DNA from: Rhodobiaceae bacterium
Lineage (GTDB): Bacteria > Pseudomonadota > Alphaproteobacteria > Parvibaculales > Parvibaculaceae
Assembly (NCBI GenBank): GCA_003330885.1
Contig: CP030277.1
Location: forward strand, 2,232,001-2,296,000
DNA: 64,000 bases
Direction of reading: 5' to 3'
This document shows, in pieces, positions 25,804 through 33,184 of this stretch; position 1 is the first letter of the stretch; every line of letters starts with the position of its first letter. Under the pieces are notes generated by a model. That model worked only from the letters and a program-made list of their open reading frames with translations, was not told where the DNA came from and searched no databases. Position numbers and translations under genes: made by a program.

Positions 25804-26538
25804 CTAGTGCGACGACCGTGAGAACCGTTTGGCGGTGTACATCGCCTTATCAGCCCGGGCCAGCGCCCCTTCCGGCTCATCGTCAGGGCCAATCATCACT
25901 GCCCCAATGGAAATTGTCACCGCAAGGCTCTGGCCTTCCATCAGCACCGGATCACGAGCCACAACATCTGAGATGGAGCTGGCTTTGGCCCGCGCGGATT
26001 TCTCTGCCGCGTGGGGAAGGATAATCCCGAACTCATCGCCACCCAGACGACCGGCAATATCCGACTCTCGAATATGCGCGATGATCTTGCGCGCGACATC
26101 GTTCAGGACAGCATCCCCTGCCGCATGGCCATAGGTGTCATTGATCGCCTTAAAGCCGTCAATATCGATGTAAAGAAGACTGAGCGGTGTCTGGTACCGC
26201 TTGGCATAGGAAATGGCAGTCGAGAGTTCCCGGACAAACGCGCGGCGGTTGAGCAGCGGCAGGAGAGCGTCATGATCAGCCAGAGCCTCCGCGCTGCGCA
26301 GACGTTCGCGCACAGAGCGCATTTCCTTGCGCATCTTATCCACCTCACCCATGAGGGTCATGATGGCAGTGCGCACGCTTGGGGTGAGCTCGGGCTCGGG
26401 AATACCCATGATTGATGTGCTGTCTTTGATCACACGGCCATCTACACCGACAACATCAGAGGGTGTCGTATTGGCTGCTGGCGCAGCTGCACCACGGATG
26501 GTTGCCTTCCCAACAGGCCTTTTCTCACCAATCTTCAT
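25804..26538 (-). CDS. Diguanylate cyclase (GGDEF domain)
   Basis: 244 residues from the ATG at 26538, with AGGGGGC upstream. An unstructured N terminus and a short coiled coil (55-88) lead into a GGDEF domain. The active-site GGDEF is at 166-170 and the product-inhibition site RESD at 157-160, correctly spaced by five. It should therefore make cyclic di-GMP from two GTP and be feedback-inhibited. There is no membrane or recognised sensor domain, so the input signal may act through the N-terminal helix or dimerisation. Confidence 0.93.
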   Translation of the reverse strand: MKIGEKRPVGKATIRGAAAPAANTTPSDVVGVDGRVIKDSTSIMGIPEPELTPSVRTAIMTLMGEVDKMRKEMRSVRERLRSAEALADHDALLPLLNRRAFVRELSTAISYAKRYQTPLSLLYIDIDGFKAINDTYGHAAGDAVLNDVARKIIAHIRESDIAGRLGGDEFGIILPHAAEKSARAKASSISDVVARDPVLMEGQSLAVTISIGAVMIGPDDEPEGALARADKAMYTAKRFSRSSH

Positions 26539-26780
26539 CGCCTGCCCCCTTTGTTGAGCTCCACCTGACCCCTGCAAAACCCGCAGAAAACTGAGTGATT
26601 CGGCGTGACTTCCCGCCCAGAATAGGGCGAAGGATGATGCGCCGCCACCCCTTGATCACACAGGCTTTGCGGAGCTCCCATCACTGCTTGCCAAGCCGGA
26701 CCCCATGCCTATAATCCGCCGCTTTCCGCGCACCGCCGCCATTTTCGGCGCATCGCGCGTTTCGCGAACGGAACCGGACG

Positions 26781-27290
26781 ATGGCCGAGCCAACAGCCCC
26801 CCAAACACCACAGGTCGGTATCATTATGGGCAGTCAATCAGATTGGCCAACCATGAAGCATGCGGCTGACATTTTGGAAGCGCTGCAGGTTCCCCACGAA
26901 GTCAAAATCATCTCCGCCCATCGCACGCCCGATCGCATGGCCGACTATGCCAAGACGGCAAAGCAGCGCGGGATCAATGTGATCATTGCAGGCGCAGGCG
27001 GCGCGGCCCACCTGCCCGGCATGACAGCATCCATGACACCATTGCCGGTACTGGGCGTGCCCATTCAATCAAGAGCGCTGAGCGGGCAGGACAGCCTTCT
27101 TTCGATTGCGCAAATGCCTGGCGGCATCCCCGTCGGGACTTTGGCCATTGGGGATGCAGGTGCAAAAAACGCAGCCCTGCTGGCAACCAGCATATTGGCC
27201 CTGCACGATGACGCACTCGCCGCCCGATTGGATGGCTGGCGCCAGGCACAAACGGATGCGGTTGCAGAAACACCAGACCGCAATGGCTGA
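26781..27290 (+). CDS. purE: N5-carboxyaminoimidazole ribonucleotide mutase
   Basis: 169 residues with the class I PurE fingerprint: GSQSDWPTM at 18-26, SAHRTPDRM near 45, and [25 protein letters not shown] in the middle. It moves the carboxyl group of N5-CAIR to give CAIR in purine synthesis, in the cytoplasm. Its 3' end overlaps the purK start by eight bases, so the two are translationally coupled. Confidence 0.97.
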   Translation: MAEPTAPQTPQVGIIMGSQSDWPTMKHAADILEALQVPHEVKIISAHRTPDRMADYAKTAKQRGINVIIAGAGGAAHLPGMTASMTPLPVLGVPIQSRALSGQDSLLSIAQMPGGIPVGTLAIGDAGAKNAALLATSILALHDDALAARLDGWRQAQTDAVAETPDRNG

Positions 27291-28395
27291 TTTGAGCTCA
27301 GTAGAACCGCTTCCCCCCGGCAGCACCATCGGCATTTTGGGCGGTGGTCAACTAGGCCGCATGCTGGCGCTGGCTGCTGCGGAGCTTGGCCTGCGCGTTC
27401 ACATCTACGCACCAGAAGAGACAAGTCCAGCAGCTGAAGTAGCCGGCAGTGCAACCCGGGCGGCTTATGAAAACGAAGCAGCCTTGATCGCGTTTGCAGA
27501 CGCTGTCGATGTGGTGACGTATGAGTTTGAAAACGTTCCAGGCGAAACAGCACGCATCCTCAGCGAACATGCACCGGTCCGTCCAGGGCCCAAAGCATTG
27601 GCCATTTCCCAGGATAGGCTCGACGAGAAGAATTTTCTGAACGGTCTTGGGATCGCAACGGCGCCCTTCGCGCAGATAGACACACTCGATGACCTTGTCA
27701 GCGCATTGGCGAAACTGGGCACACCAGCTGTTCTGAAAACCCGCCGCTTTGGGTATGACGGCAAAGGCCAGGTCAAAATAGATGACCCGTCAGAAGCAGC
27801 TGCTGCCTTCGATGCCATCGCCAGCGCACCGGCGATCCTTGAAGGCTTCATGCCCTTTGAAAAAGAAGTCTCAGTTATTGCAGCCCGCGCCTTGGATGGC
27901 GCCTCAGCGGCCTATGATGTGGGTGAAAATGTTCACCGCGATCACATATTGCACACGACGACCGTTCCAGCGGACCTTGATGGAGCCACCGCAGACGACG
28001 CGCGGACGATTGCTGAGCGCATCGCCCATGGCCTCGACTATGTCGGCGTGATCGGTGTCGAGTTTTTCGTGCTCGCAGATGGCGACAAGCGCCAACTCTG
28101 CGTCAATGAATTCGCCCCGCGCGTTCACAATTCTGGCCACTGGACTTCAGACGCCTGCACAGTGAGCCAGTTTGAACAACACGTAAGAGCCATTGCGGGC
28201 TGGCCTTTGGGCAACCCTTCCCGTCACAGTGATGCTGTAATGACCAACCTGATCGGCACGGAAGCCAGTGAGTGGATCACTCATGCATCAGTGCCACAGT
28301 GCGCCGTTCATCTCTATGGCAAACGGGAAGCGCGGCCCGGCCGAAAAATGGGGCACGTGACAAAACTTAATCCCGGTTTTACCAAACCTGAATAG
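27283..28395 (+). CDS. purK: 5-(carboxyamino)imidazole ribonucleotide synthase
   Basis: 370 residues of the ATP-grasp family ([20 protein letters not shown] at the N terminus, [12 protein letters not shown] in the middle, [14 protein letters not shown] near the end). It makes N5-CAIR from AIR, ATP and bicarbonate, the substrate of PurE. I set the start at 27283 (MADLSSVEP), which overlaps the end of purE. An open frame continues 59 codons upstream inside purE but is a shadow. Confidence 0.96.
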   Translation: MADLSSVEPLPPGSTIGILGGGQLGRMLALAAAELGLRVHIYAPEETSPAAEVAGSATRAAYENEAALIAFADAVDVVTYEFENVPGETARILSEHAPVRPGPKALAISQDRLDEKNFLNGLGIATAPFAQIDTLDDLVSALAKLGTPAVLKTRRFGYDGKGQVKIDDPSEAAAAFDAIASAPAILEGFMPFEKEVSVIAARALDGASAAYDVGENVHRDHILHTTTVPADLDGATADDARTIAERIAHGLDYVGVIGVEFFVLADGDKRQLCVNEFAPRVHNSGHWTSDACTVSQFEQHVRAIAGWPLGNPSRHSDAVMTNLIGTEASEWITHASVPQCAVHLYGKREARPGRKMGHVTKLNPGFTKPE

Positions 28396-28545
28396 TTAGA
28401 CCAGGTAGATCGCCCGACCTAGTTTTTTGCAAATTAGTGCCATTTCCAATTGCAATAGAAACTGAGAAACTGTCACCCAAGTTGAGTCGGTTCGGCCGCG
28501 TATTGGCCAGAGCTTAGAGTTGAGTTGCGTACGAGTCGGGGGACC

Positions 28546-29133
28546 ATGACAGAAAAAGACGACAAAGCAGACAACCCCAAATCGACAAGCGGTAAGATAA
28601 CGGATCAAGTCCACAATCCGGCTCTCAAGCCATTGTGTGAATTTTGGGATGAAGTCCGCGGTGACAGACTACTGCCCAACACCAGCGACATTGATCCCTC
28701 TCAGATCGCATACATCTTGAAAGACATTGCCATTCTGGATGTCATTGATCCCACGAACATTCTGTACCGCCTTGCGGGCACAGGTATTGCTGAGCGGATG
28801 GGCGAGGACCCAACAGGGAACAACCTCATAGAAATGACGGCGCCAGACACACGCGCCATGGTCTCAAAAATTCTTCACCTGATCGTATCCCATCCGGTGG
28901 GAGCGATCGCCTCGTATGAGAATGTGTACAACACCGGGAAAAGAGCTGTGGTCGAAAGCCTCTACTTGCCGCTCCAAAGGACAAAAGACCAATCAGACCG
29001 CATCGTCAGCGTTCACTCTCGAGAGAAAACGGTTACCTATCAAGACGAACAGTCTCACTCCACGGTCGCCGCGAAAATCCGTGAACTCAAATGGATTGAT
29101 TTGGGCGCAGGCATACCGGACGAGACAATCTGA
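28546..29133 (+). CDS. PAS_5-type sensory protein, first of a tandem pair
   Basis: 195 residues from the ATG at 28546, with CGGGGGA just upstream. After about 30 polar residues comes a single PAS-like domain of the alphaproteobacterial PAS_5 family (LCEFWDEVRGDRLLPNTSDIDPSQIAYILKDIAILDV, YRLAGTGIAERMGEDPTGNNLIE). There is no output domain. Such proteins may sense small ligands or redox and act on partners. The next gene encodes a paralog. Confidence 0.82.
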   Translation: MTEKDDKADNPKSTSGKITDQVHNPALKPLCEFWDEVRGDRLLPNTSDIDPSQIAYILKDIAILDVIDPTNILYRLAGTGIAERMGEDPTGNNLIEMTAPDTRAMVSKILHLIVSHPVGAIASYENVYNTGKRAVVESLYLPLQRTKDQSDRIVSVHSREKTVTYQDEQSHSTVAAKIRELKWIDLGAGIPDETI

Positions 29134-29234
29134 CGCTTAACTTACCTGCTCCCAAAACCATGTCTTGAAGCTTTACCCAAAGTGAAGACATTGCGGGTCA
29201 AACTGAGGATCCTGCAACATGGTATTTGAAATCA

Positions 29235-29840
29235 ATGGTTTACTCAGCCAGTTTTGATAATGCGTCACAGTCCCCTGGAGAGCGACTATTTAACATCGAT
29301 ACGATAGCGACGCTGAACCAACCTGGTTTCGATGCTCTTGCCAAAGCGTGGCTACATCAGCGAGGAGATGCCTCTGCGCCGGATGCAGACACATTCGATC
29401 TTCTTGAGATCGGTCAGCATCTTGAAAATGCAATGTGCATCCAAATCAACGGCAACAACCGAGCAATATACAAATTTGTTGGGCCGGCTATCTGCGAAAG
29501 GCTGCAAACAGACCCAACCGGGGAAGATTTCGCAGAAAGCTTAAAGCATCTACCCTTCGACGCGATGGCAGCAGTGCGGATGGGCCTCTCTATGCCAGTC
29601 GGCCTTCACACGATTTATCGCATTACCTATAGCTCAGGCAAACACACCGAAAATCAATCTCTCTACCTACCGCTAATTTCAGCTTCCGGGGGGGACCATC
29701 ATCTTTTGAGCATGCAGGCAATGGGTACAACCATCCATTACAAAACGGGATCTCCAACCTCATCGGTCGTCAAACAGACGGTAGCTGCCAACTGGGTTGA
29801 TGTAGGCTCAGGCTCTCCATCAACTCCCCTGTCACGCTGA
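29235..29840 (+). CDS. PAS_5-type sensory protein, second of a tandem pair
   Basis: 201 residues. The domain (LAKAWLHQRGDASAPDADTFDLLEIGQHLENAMCIQI, YKFVGPAICERLQTDPTGEDFAE) follows the same plan as the preceding gene but the sequence is strongly diverged. No clear SD precedes the ATG at 29235. A TTG three codons upstream is an alternative. Its stop overlaps the end of coq9 by nine bases. Confidence 0.75.
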   Translation: MVYSASFDNASQSPGERLFNIDTIATLNQPGFDALAKAWLHQRGDASAPDADTFDLLEIGQHLENAMCIQINGNNRAIYKFVGPAICERLQTDPTGEDFAESLKHLPFDAMAAVRMGLSMPVGLHTIYRITYSSGKHTENQSLYLPLISASGGDHHLLSMQAMGTTIHYKTGSPTSSVVKQTVAANWVDVGSGSPSTPLSR

Positions 29841-30506
29841 CGGATAGCGAAGCCGCGCAATCAATCCCAGCGGATCTGGCAACGCATCCATCACCTTCGT
29901 TGCCTGGGCTTTGATTTTTTCGATCTGCATCACATCGGAAATACGACGATCAAGGAACGCCCATGTATCGGCATGCCCATCACTCTCATCGGCAAACCAG
30001 CACGCCAGTGTGGTCGTAAAGACGCCCGCGAGCGTCGCCCGCTTGGTATAGAAATTATAGTCGGTTGATGTGTCGCCAATCGCGACCCAAATCGCATCAA
30101 CCGTATTGTAGAGAGATTTCGCGGCGCTGCCTGAGGCAGGCGGGATGAGCAGCGACGTACTCGCACGGCGCAACGCCTCTCTGTTGGCCGTATCCACTTC
30201 AAGCCGGGTACGAACAGCAAATGTGATTTTCTCTCTAATCTTCATCGAGGCAAGGTCGCTCTTCGCCAACCGCTCGATCATGCGGCGATCACCGTCAGCG
30301 AGAAAATACTCAGCGAGATCACGTGCGCCGTTCGGGAAGGCCAGCCGAGCAAGACCGTGATCGACCCCTGCTGTTTTCGCAGCACGCATCAACACAGCGC
30401 CCGTCCATCCATCAAAGGGAACATCCGGAAGAGCCGCTTCAAGGACCTTGTCACGCACGCTTTCCAGCCGATCTTTCTTCGCCTCAGGTTTCTTTCGCTC
30501 AGTCAT
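29832..30506 (-). CDS. coq9: COQ9-family ubiquinone biosynthesis protein
   Basis: 224 residues with the COQ9 fold, a TetR-like helical bundle whose family binds isoprenoid lipids (VLEAALPDVPFDGWTGAVLMRAAKTAGVD, then a C-terminal WFADESDGHADTWAFLDRRISDVMQIEK). In mitochondria COQ9 presents the precursor to COQ7. In alphaproteobacteria the gene commonly sits near rpsU, as here. The ATG at 30506 overlaps the end of def by eight bases, so translation is coupled. Confidence 0.88.
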   Translation of the reverse strand: MTERKKPEAKKDRLESVRDKVLEAALPDVPFDGWTGAVLMRAAKTAGVDHGLARLAFPNGARDLAEYFLADGDRRMIERLAKSDLASMKIREKITFAVRTRLEVDTANREALRRASTSLLIPPASGSAAKSLYNTVDAIWVAIGDTSTDYNFYTKRATLAGVFTTTLACWFADESDGHADTWAFLDRRISDVMQIEKIKAQATKVMDALPDPLGLIARLRYPSA

Positions 30507-31071
30507 CGTCTGGTACCTTTTCACTTGTTTCTTCGAGCCAGTGTTTAACTTCGCTCTCGAAGATCAGCGCTCGCATGTCTGGCATGCGCTGGGGATATAA
30601 AATGCCGTCCAGGTGGTCGCATTCATGCTGCACGACGCGCGCATGAAAGCCCTGTGCCCGGCGTTCGATCGGTTGACCATCCAAATCCACACCACGGTAA
30701 ATGATGCGGCGGTGGCGCGGCACGAGACCACGCAGACCCGGGACAGAGAGGCACCCCTCCCAACCGAGCTCCAACTCTTCACCAACCGGTTCGATCTCCG
30801 GGTTGATCAACACAGTGAGCGGCGCTGTCGGGTCGAATTCCTCTTCCGCGTCAATTTCAGCAGTTGCCCGAGCGCCAGGTGCCTGGAAAATCACGACACG
30901 TTGGGGAACATAAACCTGCGGTGCCGCAAGGCCGGCGCCGTTCGCATCTTCCATCGTCTCGATCATATCGGCCACGAGATCGAGGATTTCCGGCGCAGTC
31001 GGCTCAGAAACGGCTTCAGCGACACCCTGGAGAACGGGGTGGCCCATGCGGGCAATTTTGCGGATCGTCAT
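30499..31071 (-). CDS. def: Peptide deformylase
   Basis: 190 residues with all three catalytic motifs: GAGLAAPQ (45-52), EGCLSVP and QHECDHLDG, giving the metal ligands Cys, His, His and the catalytic Glu of HECDH. It removes the formyl group from nascent proteins. No fmt is adjacent, in contrast to the usual def-fmt pair, so this is probably a second deformylase. It is coupled to coq9 by an overlapping start. Confidence 0.93.
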   Translation of the reverse strand: MTIRKIARMGHPVLQGVAEAVSEPTAPEILDLVADMIETMEDANGAGLAAPQVYVPQRVVIFQAPGARATAEIDAEEEFDPTAPLTVLINPEIEPVGEELELGWEGCLSVPGLRGLVPRHRRIIYRGVDLDGQPIERRAQGFHARVVQHECDHLDGILYPQRMPDMRALIFESEVKHWLEETSEKVPDDD

Positions 31072-31298
31072 GGAGGGAATATGGGCTTGGACCCTTCAGG
31101 GGTAAAGTTACCAATCCGCCGCAGAACCAGGATTTAGAAAGCTCGCCCTAAAAGAGCCCGGTATCAGAGAGAGAAAGCCCCGCAATCAGCCAAAATTCTC
31201 AATTGCGAAGGTGGACAGCCCCCGATTCTTTTGCTACCTATCCGGCCTCGCTGCGCAGGAAAGGCCCCGCTGCAGCGTTTGGCGGTGAAAATCCGCTA

Positions 31299-31335
31299 TT
31301 TTTGGCCAATTTTGGCCATTTCTGACCCAATTGGG
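31299..31335. other. Repeated TTGGCCA motifs and palindrome in the rpsU leader
   Basis: Two copies of TTTTGGCCA in tandem (31299-31319) and a perfect CCCAATTGGG palindrome (31326-31335) stand directly before the rpsU SD. They may be part of a leader or operator for autoregulation. This is only a symmetry observation. Confidence 0.35.
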
Positions 31336-31353
31336 AAAAGGCAGGGATAGCTC

Positions 31354-31575
31354 GTGCAGGTACTCGTTCGCGACAATAACGTCGATCAGGCTCTCAAAGC
31401 GCTCAAAAAGAAAATGCAGCGTGAAGGGATTTTCCGCGAAATGAAGCTGCGGAATTTCTACGAGAAGCCATCTGAGAAACGCGCACGCGAAAAAGCTGAA
31501 GCTGTTCGCCGGACCCGTAAGCTGGCCCGCAAGAAAATGCAGCGTGAAGGCCTTTTGCCAGGCAAGAAGCGCTAA
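31354..31575 (+). CDS. rpsU: 30S ribosomal protein S21
   Basis: 73 residues beginning with a GTG start ([21 protein letters not shown]), with the typical basic C-terminal helix [23 protein letters not shown]21 binds the platform of the small subunit and affects Shine-Dalgarno pairing. No ATG fits the start. AGGGATAG lies before the GTG. The gene is followed by a terminator that overlaps the end of the SufR-like gene. Confidence 0.96.
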   Translation: MQVLVRDNNVDQALKALKKKMQREGIFREMKLRNFYEKPSEKRAREKAEAVRRTRKLARKKMQREGLLPGKKR

Positions 31576-31604
31576 TCCAGCTTCTGATAGCGAAATTCCA
31601 AATG

Positions 31605-31629
31605 AGCCGCCTTAACGGGCGGCTTTTTT
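31605..31629 (+). terminator. Terminator of rpsU
   Basis: Arms AGCCGCC and GGCGGCT with a TTAACG loop and six Ts. It contains the stop codon of the converging SufR-like gene on the minus strand. Confidence 0.88.
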
Positions 31630-32295
31630 GCGTTTAGGGCAGACCCGATAGGCACAGCGCCTGGCGCCACTCAAAATGTGCTCTTCCCGGGTGACATCCA
31701 CGCCCCGGCCGACGACGCTTTGAAAAAGCTCCAGTTCATACTTACAAAGACCCTGGCAGGTGGCGGCTGCGCTGCAGACGGGACAATGGTTTTCGACCAG
31801 GAGGTAGGCACCCTCTTCATCTGGCGCAGGCATAGAGGTGGCCATATAGCCTTCCTCAGAGCGAATTTCAGCCAGGGCACCTAGCTTTGCTTCCAGCGTC
31901 TCAGCACCCTTCAGCCGCTTCTTATAGCTCTTCTTCTGATCCTCTGTCCGCGCGGCAAGCAGGCGCTCCAAGCCGGCCTCGCCAAACACCTCCCGCATCT
32001 CAGTCAGAAGGCTCACCGCCAGGTCTCCATGGGCGTCGGGGAAATAGCTGTTTGCTGCGTCTGTGAGAGCCCAATATTTTGTAGGGCGCCCTCGTCCCTC
32101 GGCTTTTTCCTCAAAGGAAACGAGCCCCTCATCCTGCATCGCATAGAGATGCTGGCGCACGGCCATGGGGGCGACCCCCAATTCCTCGGCCATTGTCGAG
32201 GCATCTGCAGGGCCTGAATTCTTCAGGATTGTCCGGATTGCCGCGCGGCTGCGACCGGCACCCCGTGACCCGCTTTGTGAGGAAGCTTTAGTCAT
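31612..32295 (-). CDS. SufR-like winged-helix regulator with Fe-S type cysteine cluster
   Basis: 227 residues. A DeoR/ArsR-like winged helix (21-80, TMAEELGVAPMAVRQHLYAMQDEGLVSFEE) is followed by a linker and a cysteine-rich C-terminal domain with Cys171, 174, 180, 184, 214 and 219. The same plan is seen in SufR, the [4Fe-4S] repressor of the suf operon. No suf genes are in the window, so the regulon is open. It stands alone between rpsU and a GNAT gene. SufR itself or a related redox sensor are the candidate identities. Confidence 0.82.
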   Translation of the reverse strand: MTKASSQSGSRGAGRSRAAIRTILKNSGPADASTMAEELGVAPMAVRQHLYAMQDEGLVSFEEKAEGRGRPTKYWALTDAANSYFPDAHGDLAVSLLTEMREVFGEAGLERLLAARTEDQKKSYKKRLKGAETLEAKLGALAEIRSEEGYMATSMPAPDEEGAYLLVENHCPVCSAAATCQGLCKYELELFQSVVGRGVDVTREEHILSGARRCAYRVCPKRKKAAR

Positions 32296-32349
32296 CCAAA
32301 ATAGATAAACAGTTTTCTTTAGAAAAACAATTGCGAGCGTTGATGGGCT

Positions 32350-32832
32350 CTAGAGATTCTTCCGATAGACCTGCTCATAGGAATGCCAGCCAAGACGCTC
32401 ATAAAAAGACCGCGCTCGCTTATTCTCGCTCAGCACACCAAGCCGAATATTGGTGAGGCCTTTTTCACGGAAATAGTCTTCCGCCGCCTGCATCAGCGCG
32501 TCAGCAACACCTGTTCCACGTGCTTTTTGACCGACATAGAGATCATTCACATAGCCATATCGGCGATGTTGGGGCTTCACATATTCCCCATTATCTTCGT
32601 CCATCGTGCACATGAGACAGCCGACCCGCTGCTCCTGAAACTCAGCAACAAACACCGCACCATCTTTCGCGGCAACCTGCTCCAGCACCCAGTTGAGGTG
32701 GGGTTCAGCGGCCGCCTCAACGGAGTTTCTATTCGCTTCGACCTCTATCTCAGCTTCCTGCAAACCACCCATGCAGGCAGCCAGAAAAGCATGGTCCTCC
32801 GGCAGAGCAACCCTCACAGCAATTTCACTCAT
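32350..32832 (-). CDS. GNAT-family N-acetyltransferase
   Basis: 160 residues with the GNAT acetyl-CoA signature (YVNDLYVGQKARGTGVADALMQAAEDY, residues about 95-121) and a C-terminal LGVLSENKRARSFYERLGW. It transfers an acetyl group to an unknown amine. Its start overlaps the stop of the upstream DUF6614-type gene (TGATG), so the two are translationally coupled. Confidence 0.9.
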   Translation of the reverse strand: MSEIAVRVALPEDHAFLAACMGGLQEAEIEVEANRNSVEAAAEPHLNWVLEQVAAKDGAVFVAEFQEQRVGCLMCTMDEDNGEYVKPQHRRYGYVNDLYVGQKARGTGVADALMQAAEDYFREKGLTNIRLGVLSENKRARSFYERLGWHSYEQVYRKNL

Positions 32833-33182
32833 CAAAAGAGTTCTTCCCCTTGGACACGCCCGGCATCAGGAAAGTCACGATAGAGCGCAAACCGAACATT
32901 TGCGATGAGGGAGTTGACCGCAAAGTGCGGTCCCTCAATGGGAGCCGCCCGCGATGCCACCAAACCAAAAGCTTCATCCAATTGAGCCAGGCCTTCCACT
33001 TCGATCATGAAATGAAACTCACCAAGTCCCTCTCCGCCTAACCCAAGCTTTCGCCGTGTCAGGCGATAGCCTTCGATAAAGCCGTCTGACCTGAGTTTCT
33101 CCATATAAGTCGTGAAAGCTTCAGCGAAATCGATATCGCTCACACCGTCTTTGAGGTCGCACCACCCGTGATAAATGTCCAT
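32832..33182 (-). CDS. DUF6614-like protein
   Basis: 116 residues (MDIYHGWCDLKDGVSDIDFAEA, YRLTRRKLGLGGEGLGEFHFMIEVEGLAQLDEAF), an alpha/beta fold with a ferredoxin-like dimer-like pattern. I recall the DUF6614 family as matching, but this is from memory. It starts two bases after the hexosaminidase ends and is followed by the overlapping GNAT gene. The function is unknown. Confidence 0.7.
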   Translation of the reverse strand: MDIYHGWCDLKDGVSDIDFAEAFTTYMEKLRSDGFIEGYRLTRRKLGLGGEGLGEFHFMIEVEGLAQLDEAFGLVASRAAPIEGPHFAVNSLIANVRFALYRDFPDAGRVQGEELF

Positions 33183-33184
33183 GT

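Noticed and set aside
27106-27282. 59-codon upstream extension of purK
   Set aside because: It lies inside purE in another frame and is unlike PurK; the overlapping ATG at 27283 is the normal start.
28396-28430. Terminator after purK
   Set aside because: A TTTTTT follows AGGT/ACCT, but the stem is only four bases with poor GC content.
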